64,000 nucleotides of DNA, taken from positions 20,829,611-20,893,610 of the forward strand of contig JAQFVV010000001.1 of the NCBI GenBank assembly GCA_028023455.1. The letters are read 5' to 3'. The position numbers and the translations under genes are program-made. Under the pieces are notes generated by a model, which was not told the origin of the DNA, made no database searches, and was given only the letters and a program-made list of their open reading frames with translations. Below are positions 1 through 12,439 of the stretch, in pieces. Each line of letters starts with the position of its first letter. Position 1 is the first letter of the stretch. Source of the stretch: Epiperipatus broadwayi (taxonomy: Eukaryota > Onychophora > Udeonychophora > Euonychophora > Peripatidae).

Positions 1-914
1 TTTAATATACAGTTTAGGATTAACGTTAATGTTCTTTGGAATGTTATTTACATAATCCATCATTATTTTGTTTCAACTATTTATACGTAATAATTTTTTA
101 TCTATATATGTATATAATTCTTTAAAATAAATTATTTTATTCGTTTTTTAACTACATTATTTTTGAAAAATTAAATGTTGATGTCATTTAAAGTCCAGGC
201 CATTATTTTTAAAATTGCTACAAATTATAAAAGTGCTCCCTCTCCCTTATGTAATTATAAAACATCAAGTGTCAAATATGCTTCATTTAAGAATTCGCAT
301 TACAGGTTATAAATAAGCGATAATACATGCAAAGAATAGAAGAAAAAAAATTTAATCCAAATCAGAATTACAAATAAAGCATATGTTTTACATTATCATG
401 ACTTATATTAACACTTGCAGTGAATAATTCTATGAGGTAAATTTATTTTGAAATAATTAGATAAAAAAGTTTCATTATTTTAATATTGAGTCCTATAATT
501 GTTTTAAAGATAAACAGATGGCCAGAGAATATTTGCATGTTTTTTTTTATATCTTAGTTTTAGTTAGTCAAGTTTGTTTAGAAAAGTAACAGGATGCTTC
601 CTATGGTTGTTTCCAGGGTTAAGTCCATAGGTGAGACAACAAGTGCTAAATTAAAACACTCACTAATATGAGATATTGTACTGAAAAATACACATTCAAT
701 AAATATATATTTAATACATATTTTCCCTATTAATATTCATAATAAGGATGTTTAATAATTTTAAAATGCATATTTTTTAAAGAATTGTTGTAGGTGCCAA
801 AACTGATCAGCCAAATTCTAGTTGTTTTTGTACATGAAAGTGCACCTTGTATACCAAACTTTGTAAAGGACAAAAATATCAGCTCAAATATAATTATAAA
901 ACTAATTTAAGATT
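1..914. other. AT-rich non-coding DNA
   Basis: No open reading frame of note and no recognisable repeat or RNA signal. The sequence is dominated by A/T runs and short TA stretches, as in invertebrate intergenic or intronic DNA. Confidence 0.6.
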
Positions 915-1085
915 TTAAACAGGCAAACTCTGCCAACCAGAATAATCAATGGATGCCAGAAGGCTTTGCATAAACCCCTATCTAGTGTCTACTCATCCAA
1001 TATCCCCAGACTAGCTACAAGCATCCATTGATTACTCTGTTGGCACTGAATGGCGCTACTGTATGGAGAGTTTTGCCTGTTTTAA
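915..1085. mobile_element. Short foldback (inverted-repeat) element, copy 1
   Basis: The ends are inverted copies of each other: the left edge reads TTAAACAGGCAAACTC and the right edge, reverse-complemented, reads TTAAAACAGGCAAAACTC. Inside, 'aatcaatggatgcc' near 950 is mirrored by 'catccattgatta' near 1022. The same family recurs near 25.24, 34.15 and 48.5 kb. This copy lacks most of the interior, including the hammerhead-like core seen in the others. TTAA lies at both edges and could be the target duplication, but a TA target cannot be excluded. No transposase is encoded, so it is non-autonomous. Confidence 0.7.
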
Positions 1086-3359
1086 TAACAGTAATGTGCT
1101 AGCATAAGAAATAGTGATCATGTGATGTTTAGTAATTTAAGATTTGTTATATTTTTTTTAAAATTTAAAAAAAAAATACTTAGAAGTTAGTTTTCATTAT
1201 TAAAATGATAAAAGGCAAAATAGTTCTAAGATATATAATTTATTACTTATAGTCAAAGCATTATGTTTCAGTATCTACTAAAAACAAGATGTAATTTAAA
1301 TTGTAACTTAGAACATGATTTTCAGGCCAATCCTGAATATCTATTTAGGTTAGCTAAAAACCATCTATATTAGAAATCTTTATATTGTTTTATAATTATT
1401 CAATAGCCTGGAAAAAATTTGGATTTGAACAAGGCCATGAACAAGACAAGCCAATTCACCAACTACTATATTATCAGGATGTTAATGATTGAAAACTTAT
1501 TATGAGATTTATTCATGTTGAGAATATTTTTAATATGGGTTAATATAGAGATAATTTGGAGTTCATTTCTTATCATTTTTACTTTTCAATTGTTAGAGAC
1601 AAAAGTAGTTGTTTATTTATTTATAATATTCTAGCTGAGTTTATTTTTAAATTATTATCAGTTTGTATACATCACGTGACTTCACAAGATATATATTTAA
1701 ACTCTATTAGATAATAATATGATCTCTTACTTTTTCTTTCCAAATCAAACTAAGTAATATTTGATCAATGAAACATTAGACAGTAGTTAATCAGTCTCCA
1801 GCCACTGGTTTTGGGAAATTATCATTTTTCTACTATTTGCATTAAACTCATCCAGTTATTACCTTTTATTTACATTATTTAAAAATGTTAAAAAAAACTT
1901 AGTTTTACATTCTATATAATATATTTATATTTATGTCTAATACTAGATCAGCTACTATATATATATACTTTAGTGATTTTTTCAGTTATAAACTATGTAT
2001 AGGCATCTTTGATTTCTGTGAAGAGAATTATAATGATAACAATAACATGAATATAGAGTTAAATTCTTAAAAAATTTCTTTCTTTTTATTTTTCTAATAT
2101 TTAATCTTACTTTGGCTTGATGTAACTTATAAGAAATAACCAAATCAGGCAATTTCTTTAACTCTAACATAAAATATAAATAAGGTCACATGTTCTAGTT
2201 GTTTTGTCTATTTGAATTTTCTGTTTTATTTTGAAAATTTAATCAGATAAAAAACACTAGAATGTATCTTTTGAGTCCAGAGTGATTTCATAATTAATCA
2301 TTTCAAAGTAATATGGTAATCAATAACAAAAACTTAAATTTAAAATAATTGAAAAACTTTACAATAATTCATCCATACAGTCGCAACTTGAAGATTAAAC
2401 TACCTTTGAAAATATGTTATAAAATGATTTGTGACATCAGTAGCAAATTTTAATAATTTCAGTGATCATCTCTGGTTGTGATAGCTTTAATTTTTATTTA
2501 GACACAGCTGTTTTATGAGGATTAGTGATTGGTAGGTGTTGCAATCTAACATTCTGTGAAGTTTAGTATAATAAATTGAAGAGTTGAAGGTTTTTGGTTT
2601 AAAGTTTTATTTATAATTTTTCCAATCAGTAATAACAGTCCAGATAATTGCTTTGCTATGATAGTGGTACTATTAATATGCTGATTTATTTTAGTGATAA
2701 AACAAGAATTAAATTTTTAGTATGTTTTATTATCTGCAGAGTTGTGATTTTTGCTAGAAGCTTTTTTAGCTATGCAGTTGATATACTTAAGCCTGGCTGT
2801 GATTAAATTATATTTGGGTGTTTGTAGATAAATTTGATGACATGATATTTGATAGTAGATCTATAATGTTGTAGTCAGTGTTTTACAATAAAAAAAAGTA
2901 GTATGAAGCTTCTTCCTTGGTAAGCTGTGCATTGAGGTTACATTTGCAGAGACAAAATAAGAAAGAATATTTTTATGGAAACTATATTATTAAAGAACAA
3001 TAATATTTTTAAAAGGTTACATATCTGAATCACATTGTAGAAAAATAAAATGATTAAGTTTTGTATTACACAGCTATTATCCTATAAAAATGATTAAATG
3101 CTTAAAGAATGCCAATCACAAACAGGTTTAATTAGGTACGTAGAATGATGATTATTTTGCAGTTTTATGCATTTCAATGTTACATCTATTATATATTAAA
3201 GAGATAAGTTTTGCATTAATATTTCTTAGGAAATAGTAAAAAAAATTGCAAATGATGCATTTATTAATTTCTTAAATAACTCTTTAATATAAAAGCATTC
3301 TTTTAAAAGAACGTTTTTCAATGTAAATAAATTTTGCAATTTTTAAATTTGTTGCTGGA
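1086..3359. other. AT-rich non-coding DNA
   Basis: No supported gene. The only reading frames are short and AT-driven. No RNA gene, long repeat or coding remnant was recognised. Confidence 0.55.
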
Positions 3360-3363
3360 TTTT

Positions 3364-3620
3364 GCTGTTGGTACATAACAGCATTTTATGTAGTTGACAT
3401 CTGGAATGGTCTTGACATGGCTCAGCTGTAGGTCAAGAATTTATTATTTAATGGACTTGGGCCTTGGACCTCGCTGCCTGTTGTGGTGGTTGGCGCAATG
3501 CTGGATTTGTCCACCTATTCAGCTGAAACATTTGGGTCTTCGCTTCAGGGTCCCAGGGGTGGGATCATTGGGTGATGGATAGCTTCTCAGTAGCTGGGCC
3601 ATGTAGATCCATGTATAGAT
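3364..3620 (+). mobile_element. GC-richer patch, possible tRNA-derived SINE
   Basis: About 250 bp stand out as much more GC-rich than their surroundings. TGGCTCAGCTG at 3418-3428 matches the RNA polymerase III A-box pattern TRGYNNARNNG at every position. A weak B-box-like stretch (GGCCTTGGACC) follows about 35 bp later. A short hairpin (GCTGTT...AACAGC) lies at 3364-3382. A 62-codon reading frame spans it, but its tryptophan- and leucine-rich product resembles nothing I know. It could also be a fragment of another transposon or a lone conserved exon. Only one copy is visible in this window. Confidence 0.35.
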
Positions 3621-3639
3621 ACTCATATTCAGATACACA

Positions 3640-5430
3640 TTAATATCAACGTTATAGCAACTCTTTTATGGACATAATTGTTATCAAGCATATTTACTTT
3701 ATATAATCAATAATTGTTTTACCTTGTTTGTTACATTGAACACTTTGTAATTCTCAATGGGTAAGTGTACCCAAAATTTTTGTAATCTTTTACTAATAAA
3801 GGTTACTTTTGAAAGATAAAGCATATAAGTATTATAGTGGCTGTTTTGTTCATTTATATTCCAATCATAATTATTCACATTTAATTAAAGACGCAAGTAT
3901 TTTAAATTTAATTCTATTGGTTGTTGAGTCTACTTATTTTAATTTCTTCAACTTCATCTATCTGCCACTTTAATTACGACTTTTAGATATTCACAGTTTA
4001 GATATATAATAGACAATTTAATTGCTTTACAATTATATGCTTATCTTTTAATTTTGTCATAAGATGTCTGGTGTTTTAATTTTTTGCGCAATTTTTTTTA
4101 AAATTGAAATTGCAGCGATTTAGTACCGCCATTGTTTTTTTTAATTTTAAATAAACCTATATTCCCACAATTAAAGTCATTAATAAAATTACTGTGATTT
4201 ACATCATGGAGTTTTCTTGTAAATATTGTTAATGATATTTCTTTTTAAAACTTCACTATTTTAATTATATGAAGACATTACAGAAAACATTTCTTAATCG
4301 TTATGCACATATATATGTGATATACGCATACACCTCTATTTTAATACTAAGCACAACTTCATTTTATTTTACTTTTGTCTTTTTATACATAATCAATTTA
4401 TGAGATAGAGACAACATTTTTCAAATTAGCACGTCCCCTTTCCCTAAATAAATTTGCGTTTATTACATTTATTCAACATCTAGTTCTTTGTTTATTATTA
4501 CAAGGGATATCGAAAAGAATCTTATTATTATAATCTCACAAATAGTTCATTTAAATTGTATTTATTTTATTTTAAATGGATACCTATTTAAATAATACAG
4601 GTAGCGAATTCACACTTGCTATCCGAAATTTATGAGACTGTCGATCTCATTATATATATATATATATTACATTTGATTGCACAGTATTTTTCTTTTATAT
4701 TTATTATGAAAATTAAGAATTAAATTAACTTAAAATTGCATTCTAAATGATATTGATTTGTGAGTTCAGGTAAAAATTAAATATCTGAAGCATTTAAACA
4801 AAGTTACAATATAAAATATTTTGTACTATCTAACCATATTTAATAATTTTGTTTCCAAAAATAAAACTTTTTCTGACGAATAGATAATTGGATTACATAT
4901 TTCAAAAATGTTGGTATCATTAAATAATAAATATGAAATCAGTCTATTGTTTTCTCGGATAGAGAAAAATTGTTAAACTGTATTCTTTAAAAAAATATAT
5001 AATTATTCAAAGTTTTGTTTTTTGGCTGATATCAAGCCAATTTTATAAGAGTGATTCCAAAGTAGGAAAGCTCACAGTTGCAGTTCAAAAAATGTAATGC
5101 AATTAGCTATTACATGATATGACTTATCATTTTAATGTTTTCATAATGCAAGTAATAAAAAAAATTAGGTACTTACATATTAGTCCTGCAACATCTATTA
5201 GATCTGCTATGCCTTTTCACATTTATATCAATCTGCTGATAATATTCTAATCTTGTGATCTGAATAAATAACATGTACACTTGAATCTTGTATGAAGTTA
5301 AAATGATAAATTTGTCAAAATGGTCCACATGTACATATTTTTCACAAGATTTACAAAGTTATCAGTGGCCTAAATGTGTATGTGAAAAGGCATAGCAGTT
5401 CTAATACATGACAGAAATTGCACCAGATTA
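3640..5430. other. AT-rich non-coding DNA
   Basis: No supported gene or structured repeat. A short (TA)n run lies near 4650-4668. Confidence 0.55.
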
Positions 5431-5435
5431 AATCT

Positions 5436-5755
5436 AACAATATTAAAAATATAAATTTCAGATAAAAAATATAACACAGAATATTAATTTGTAACAATAC
5501 TAAAAATATGAATTTCACCCCAAAATGAATTTTAAAAAGTACATTTTTAACAACACTAAAAATATGAGTTTCACACACAGAATACAAAATGACACAGAAT
5601 ATGAGTTTCACACATAAAATATAAAATGGCATGTTATATTAATTTCTAGAAATACTAAAAATATTAATTTCAACCAAAAATCAATCTTAAAAAGTACATT
5701 TTAACAATAGTAAAAATATTGATTTGATATAAAAAATGTAAAATATGACATGCCA
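5436..5755. repeat. Degenerate tandem repeat with an 'actaaaaatatgaatttca' motif
   Basis: The phrase 'ctaaaaatatgaatttca' and variants recur at least five times (near 5440, 5500, 5560, 5655 and 5710). Every other copy is followed by a variant of 'ttttaaaaagtacattttt'. The units are unevenly spaced and diverged, as in an old minisatellite. A 93-codon minus-strand reading frame through it (5351-5632) is a by-product of the periodicity: its product is a repetitive hydrophobic string. Confidence 0.6.
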
Positions 5756-5914
5756 TTACACAATTTCCAAATGTAGTTTTAAATACAGACCAAACAATCA
5801 CTAAATTAAAAAATACTCTAAAATATTATAAACACATATATGATACTTACCATGTAATATATAACAGGAATTGTTATGATGAAACAATGAATTTGTCTGT
5901 TCTACTTTATTTTA

Positions 5915-6290
5915 AGTGGATACATTTTTTTCCCAAAATGGAGATTAAAAGTAAAATTTTATTTTCCCCAAAATACACACTTCTTAACACATGATTATAT
6001 TTGTAGTTTACATGAAAATGATCATAACCAGAATTTTATAATTCAGCACTTTTATAGGCCTTCCAAACTGTCAAAGTAAATCATCGATTCCTCTTCCACA
6101 TTTTTTTTGACAAGTTGCTTCTATTCTATCATTAATTATCATGATAAAACACTTGTCAGTCTCCCTGTACAAGTCACTAAACACTCACTGTTTGGAAAGA
6201 ATTTGTGCAGCTTGGTTTTTTCTTTTTGTAAAAAGGCTCTCATCAATTTTGATGATTTTGTTAGGGCCTCCAATTTTATGTTTTCTTGAA
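5915..6290 (-). pseudogene. Merlin-type (IS1016/ISXO2-like) DDE transposase remnant
   Basis: Reading the minus strand from about 6278, the translation contains IGGPNKIIKIDES, the hallmark start of the Merlin/ISXO2-like catalytic domain, which includes the first catalytic aspartate. About 19 codons on comes VFSDLYRETDKCF, matching the family block usually written WVFGGxxRETGKCF. Here the tryptophan codon has become TGA. After a frameshift near 6075 a third block reads SGYDHFHVNYKYNHV, corresponding to the family's 'GY.H.TVNHS.NFV' segment. At least three stops or frameshifts kill it, and the N-terminal part upstream of 6290 is not recognisable. Family enzymes cut and paste DNA through short terminal inverted repeats; I did not find the ends of this copy. 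Three family blocks in the right order make the assignment firm despite the decay. Confidence 0.75.
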
Positions 6291-6398
6291 AATATAAAAC
6301 AGCATTCATTTCAGTAGTGGATAGATTCCAAATGCAATAGACTATTAATTAGGACATTATGTAAATGGAATCTAAATGAAAAGTACATGTACTCACTT

Positions 6399-6505
6399 AA
6401 AACTACAAATACAAATGAAGTAAAAATTGTTGAATTGAAACTACGAATACAAATGGAAGTAAAAATCGTTGATCAAAACTATGAATGCAAATGAAGTAAA
6501 AAGTA
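6399..6505. repeat. Three-unit minisatellite, about 35-38 bp period
   Basis: Three successive imperfect units read 'aaactac(a/g)aatacaaatg(g)aagtaaaaat(t/c)gttga'. They occur at about 6399, 6438 and 6476. It lies immediately upstream of the Merlin remnant in that gene's orientation. Confidence 0.7.
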
Positions 6506-6509
6506 GTTT

Positions 6510-9500
6510 AAAATGCAATTGATAGCATTAAAGATCTTTCCAGAATGAAATCTGGATAATAATTGAGTACGTAAAATTATCACAAAAAAAAAAAAACACA
6601 TTTTGGGATAAGATCAGATGATATTGCAGGATTTATTTGACATGATCACAATACACATTTATTGTAGATGTCAAAAGATGTGCTATCTCTCCTACATTGC
6701 AGGATTAATACGTAAGTACCAAAAATTACTAGTTAAGTGACAACCATTACATATAGTTGCAATTAAAAATTTTTTATTGTTGTTATTGTTTTCATGAATG
6801 ACTATCAGAAAAATACACTTGCTCTGACTTTGTTTAAGAATTTATGTTTTTATAAGTGATGCATTCTTTTTATGTGATTTTTTTTATGGATTTGTTATAA
6901 TTTTCATATGCCTAATGAAAGCCTCATTTAGATTTCAAAATTTTTGTTTAATATTTATATAAACTGGTAGAACAGTTTTGCTGTAGTAAGTAAGAACTTG
7001 GGATTGAACTCGTAATAAATTTGCTGATGTGTTAAGAACTTTAGATCAATATGGTGACAAAGCAACATGTTCAGTAGACTTGATGAATTGTATTAAGTTT
7101 GAAGTGGAAATAAACATGAGTAAAACTAAATATAAGATTTAAAAATTTAAAACCATGATTGGATAAAAAAAATATAAAACCCTTAATCTTTTATAAAAAT
7201 AAAATAAAAACTGCAATAATTAAACTGAAAGTTATTGTAATTAAATTGCTTATTAAAATTTTTTTGATTGGAGTATAGCTTAATTAGCATCCCCCCTTCT
7301 CCTAACAAGGGGGAGGTGGCAATGAAGCTTTTAAAATGCAAGTTGGATGTAAAATAATTAAACAAATTTTAAAAAAAAGATAATTCTTAAAAAGATTAAG
7401 ATACATAAAAGTAATGCATATCTTTAAAGTTGAAAAGTATAAATAAATATTGAAAAGAGTTGTTAAAGAGAGAAAACAAAGTGCTGATGAAAACTGATGA
7501 ATACATGCAATTATAATTATTTGAAGACAGATGTAAGAAAAAGAAATATATTAATTATGATCTTTTGAACTACTATGAGAATCTATGTACTGAAAGCTCT
7601 TCTCAATATTCATCATATGTGATAGATTAAACTGAATAATGTAGATTAGTATAATATTTGAGGCAGGCTCTTGAGTTAATATTTAAAGATAAGTATCCTA
7701 GATTGACTAACAACTATAAAAAATTAAAAGTCATTTTAATTTGATTAACTAAATTAGTATCAGTTTGACAAATTAGGTCTTGAATTTTCCAATTACTTGA
7801 CTGAATAATATATTTATAGTCCACAGTTATGTGGCATACGTGTTAAAGTGATGAGGAGTGATACTTTTAATTGCTAAATTTAAGATAGACTAATTACACA
7901 ATTGAATAAAAATAAAACAAGTATACATTCTGTTTAATTTTCTGATCAAATTATTTTCTTATCTCTATTGACTTTTTTATTTTAAACATTTCTCAATTAA
8001 GCAAAAAAGTTTTGAGAATACTTATTAATTTTATATTATTTATTTTTAAATCCAATTTTATTATGATTGACACAATTCACAAGCTATAACTGTCATTTTT
8101 ATGTTGTAGACATTGCAAAACATATACATTTTCTTTAAAGAAAAAAATATAATGAATGGATAGCGCTGATATATATTTAACTCTTTTATTCAAATTAAAC
8201 ATAAATAAAATCGAGAGTTGCTATATATATATAATACTTTTTAACAAAATAAAGTGCTAATTAGCAATTTAAAAATACACAGATTTGAAACTTAAATAAA
8301 AATGATATGATGATGAATCATAAAATGAAAAGGATTGATGAACTTATCCGAAGAACTGGTGCCAATAAAAGGAGAAATATTAGTTCAAAGTGAACAAGTC
8401 AGAGATTAATGAACTTTTTGGATTACTGACAAATTTCGTTAAATCAATAATGAGTAAACATCGTTAACTCTAAAATCCGTCTGACTTAGAAAAACGAATT
8501 TTGTTTATGGTTACAACTGATAATGCTATATTTTGATCTTTAAAAAGTTGAAATAGAATGACATTTTATTTACGCTTGGTTTTACGTTTCAGTTTTCAAG
8601 TAGTTTTAACAAACATTCATGACAAGACATCAGTAAGATGTTGCAGTTTTATACGTTTCAAAATTCTGAGATATTTATTTGACATTTTTCAAAAGTTATA
8701 CAAAAATTTACGAAGTGTTTTATTTTTTATCAATACAAACATAGACATAACACTATATATGTAACCATACTTGGAATGATTAAAATATTACTTTGCAAGC
8801 ATTTTAATCTTTGAAATGCTGGATTAAACAAAGTTAAAAGAAAAGCATTGCAAACCAGAACGTAATCAAAATGATCAACAATTGCATAATATTTGATTAG
8901 TCTATTGCTTGGGAAATCGGTTAATGTTTGAGTATCAGAAATGGCAGAGTTTAAATATAGATGAGTTTAGTTATGGAGGTCATGATTCTATTAGTGCATT
9001 AATTTATGTAGGATAGAGGTAGAATTACAATTTTCTATTGCTCGAAATACTGAATATGCCCTCTTGTGAAAATCTAACATTTTTTTGTATATATTAAAAA
9101 TAAACTTCATGCCAGACATCAGCATATTTGTAACCATATAAGTACATAGACATCTCAATAATAATTTATGGCATTTCATTACAATTTTTGAAATAATCAA
9201 ATCTCTTTACTTAACAATATTACAAAATGATTGGCCTTCAATTATTTGAGTCGTTTAAAACAATTGTGATTGCAGTAACTGCATAATTGCACTTGTTACA
9301 AAATATGTTTTCTCTATGCTAAAAGTTTTTTACATTTTTTGCTTCCACAATTCTTGAAAGTCTGATTTCTATTCATTTTGTTATTTTATTATTATTTTAT
9401 TATAAAGTTAAGAAGTAAAAAAGAATCTAAAAGAATCAATACATGATTTTGGCTTCTAACAATATTTCCAAAATTATAGTTAAAATCATATTGGTTTACA

Positions 9501-9685
9501 ATTTAGTACATACATGAAATTCTTTGCCTAAAAATAGATTAATCTGGGGTTTTACCCCCACCCTCTTTTTTTACAAATCTTTAATACATTCATTTTTTTC
9601 TCAAAAATACTTATCATTTGGACATAGTATGTAGTAGATTTTAAAAGAAAACAAAATGTATCTTTCTTATTGCACTGCCAAAACC
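6510..9685. other. AT-rich non-coding DNA
   Basis: No supported gene. A small C/G hairpin (CCCCCTT...AAGGGGG) near 7292-7312 is the only compositional outlier. Reading frames up to 69 codons (8558-8764, 8991-9200) have AT-driven composition and no recognisable domain. Confidence 0.5.
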
Positions 9686-9687
9686 AT

Positions 9688-9899
9688 ATAATATTAATAT
9701 CATCTATATTCTTTATTACTATTTACAATACATTTTTACAATCCACTATTGACAGTTTTGATTGCTCCAGCAATCTTCAGAACTTCTACTTCTATTACAA
9801 ATCTTAACTATAAAAGTAGTAGTTTGGAAATATGAGTATAGTGGATTGTAAAAAAGCATTGTACATAGTAATAAAGAATATAGATGATATTAATATTAA
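9688..9899. mobile_element. Inverted-repeat MITE with 61-bp arms
   Basis: The arm at 9688-9748 ('taatattaatatcatctatattc...tacaatccacta') is repeated as its reverse complement at 9839-9899, with only a few mismatches over about 60 bp. The spacer is 90 bp and contains 'gctccagcaatcttcagaactt'. It encodes no protein. The superfamily is unknown because no clear target duplication is seen. Confidence 0.8.
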
Positions 9900-10690
9900 T
9901 TTTATATATATTTTAATATATATCAATAAATTTCTATTTATCATAGAAAACTGAAATTAATGTTTATGTATGTATCATGTTATACAAGCTATACTTATGG
10001 TCTAGAATATCTAAAATTGCTAAAATGTTTGAACATAAAAGATTTAATTATAAATTTCTAATTAAAAAAAGTTATAAACTATCTTGAGTAGTATTTACAA
10101 TTAAAATAAATAAATAAATTCTAATTGCAAACATAACTCAAGATGGGAGTTCTATCAAATTCTAGCTAAAGTTATTATTTATTTACATATTAATATATTA
10201 TGTAAAGAAATGAATTTTCTATCCATTAAAAAAATAACTTTTGATTTCTATTTAAAATCATAAAGAAAGTAAGCAGAGAGAATTCCTAATGTTTACTTCA
10301 TATGTACTTACTGTTGCAGTTATTATTTCTATTTAATTTATTCTTATAGCAAATGAATATGAGCAAACTGCTCATCAACACATATCAGTTAGTGTGGTAA
10401 GTTTATTGGTTTTGCCTCCGATTTTAAAATTCAAAAACATCATGATTTTAATTCTCAGTTTGCTGATAATTCTTAACTAAAATATCAATTGAGTTTTCTT
10501 AAAGATAGAATGAATGTAAATGTTTTTTAATGGATGTTATGATACATAAAACTAATTTCTAGTTCCTATTTTCAGAAGTAAGTGAAATTATTAGTTAAGT
10601 CAAAGATTTGTTGCAAAAGGCAGTAAATTCCAAGGATCTCTTGATTATAAATCCAGGGTGCCATTTAATGATGATCATTTATTTAATTAC
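9900..10690. other. AT-rich non-coding DNA upstream of the LINE
   Basis: No recognised coding block. The last 100 bp or so could hold the eroded 5' part of the LINE that follows, but no motif is readable there. Confidence 0.45.
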
Positions 10691-12432
10691 TTATAACTGT
10701 AAAACATGTCAAATGAAGAGAGATTGAATGAACTGGAAATACTGTCTAACATTAACTGTGACATTATTCAACTTTTGGTAAAGAAATAATTGATTTAAAA
10801 AGTGGGCATGTACTTTATTACAAAGACACAAATATTGGAAGCAAAAATGCAGTGGGATTCATTATAAATAAAAAGTGAAAGAACAATATTGCAGAAATTG
10901 ATTGTATATTAGTCACAATAGCAAGAGTAATTTATTAAAATTAATGAAAAATAGCAAATGGAGCTAATTAAATTTAATATCAATAAGTTCTCATTATGAT
11001 GGAGAAATAGGAAAATTTTATCTGGATGTACATAATGCTTTGATCAAAAGAAATATTTTAAAATTTTTATGGTTAACAGCTGAAAGATGTACAGATTGTG
11101 AACAAATTTCTTTAAGATGATAAAAATGATAGAGGAAACAGATTTATAAAGTTTATAGAAAAAGAAAAATTGCATAGTATGAATTCTTTCTTTTAGGAAA
11201 ATGTTGAATCGATATGGATATGGAAATATATAATGAATGTATAGCAGAATTGGATTATACACTGGTTAAAAGAAAAATGTATTTAAAAATTGTAACGTTT
11301 TTAATATATTTACCACAAGAAATGAACATTGATTAGTAGAATTAAGATATATTAATGCAAAACTAGAAAAATTAAAATTATTTAGAAATACGGCATTAAC
11401 CATTGATATTCTTAGCCTTCAAAAATACTTCAATAAATTTAAATTACAACTTGAAAATCATTAAAAAAATTTTAATAGACTTTAAAGATGGCTCAGCATT
11501 GGCTGAAAGCAAAAGGAAGTTATCTAATATTCTATTGAGAACTAAAAAAAAAATGGTTAAAAAACAGTAATTTATCATTAAACCTTTTACTGAGATAAGA
11601 CAATGTATGGGGGAAAAAATGAATATGAAAACTTTTTAAAATGAACCTTTAAGAATAATTAAATATCCAGTCTTGTAAAATGCTATGAAAAAGAATTAAT
11701 AATGATATATGAAAATATATTTTTTCCATTGACAAGAAAAACTATGGAAGAGATTAAAACTCTCAAAAATATAAAATAACATCTTGGTTTTGGAAGAAAA
11801 GGTGTTTTAACTCTTAGAAAAAAAAAGAGATAAAAATGTGTGAAAGAATTTCTATAAAGAACAAAGAAACAAAAAAACAAAATATTCTCAATAATTAATG
11901 CACACTCTGAATTGTCAAATATTTTAGATGAAAAGATGTGACCTACAATTAAATGTTTTAAAAATGGGGCAGCTCCAGGAAATTATGGTATTATTGATAT
12001 TTTAAAAGAAGTAGATAAAAAAAATAAAAAAATTGTTAGCAAAGTTATATATCAAATAACTAAATGATAAAGGCATACAGATAATTGGAGGAATGCAATA
12101 GTAATATTGATATATAAGAAAAGTGATAAAGAGGATATCAAAAATTAAACACCTAGCAATCTTCTATCAGGTTTATACAAAATCTTTATCAACATAATTA
12201 TGATTTGTCTAAATTAAGCTTTGATTCTGATCAACTAAAAAAACAAACCGGATTTAAAAGTATTAGCACAGTATATCGCATTCAAGTATTAAAAGATGTT
12301 ATTAAAAGTATCAATGAATATGAGTTACTATGTTATTAAATAGCATTTGGTTTTATAGGCATTTTTACAATGATTAAAGCATTGGAATATCATGATATAG
12401 ATCCAAATTATTCATATTCAGAAGAATATTAA
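10691..12432 (+). pseudogene. Decayed RTE-type non-LTR retrotransposon (LINE): endonuclease plus reverse transcriptase
   Basis: Broken reading frames give the domains of an RTE-clade LINE in order. The apurinic-like endonuclease begins with ERLNELEILSNINCD (about 10717) and GHVLYYKDTNIGSKNAVGF (about 10805-10862), the family's 'GHxLYYKG...GVGF' block. Next come NDRGNRFIKFIEKEKLHSMN (about 11125-11185) and a diverged 'ELDYTLVKRKM' (about 11250), matching the 'NEIDYIL' region. A linker reads INAKLEKLKLFRN (11351 on). The reverse transcriptase starts with GAAPGNYGIIDILK (11966), then WRNAIVILIYKKSDKEDIKN (about 12084), the usual 'W..A.I..L.KKGD..D..NYRPI' block, and finally QTGFKSISTVYRIQVL (about 12245). 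The 'AFVDFEKAFD' catalytic segment has become IAFGFIGIF after a stop, losing the aspartate. The YADD-bearing 3' half and the tail are missing. It is an old, inactive copy. Confidence 0.85.
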
Positions 12433-12439
12433 TCTAAAT

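Noticed and set aside
5351-5632. 93-codon minus-strand hydrophobic protein, possibly membrane
   Set aside because: The hydrophobicity comes from an A/T-rich tandem repeat read in one frame; unit lengths are not kept in multiples of three across the array.
7280-7320. GGGGGAG/CCCCCCTTCTCC hairpin as a terminator or riboswitch
   Set aside because: Bacterial-type signals do not apply in this eukaryotic context, and the stem is short and isolated.
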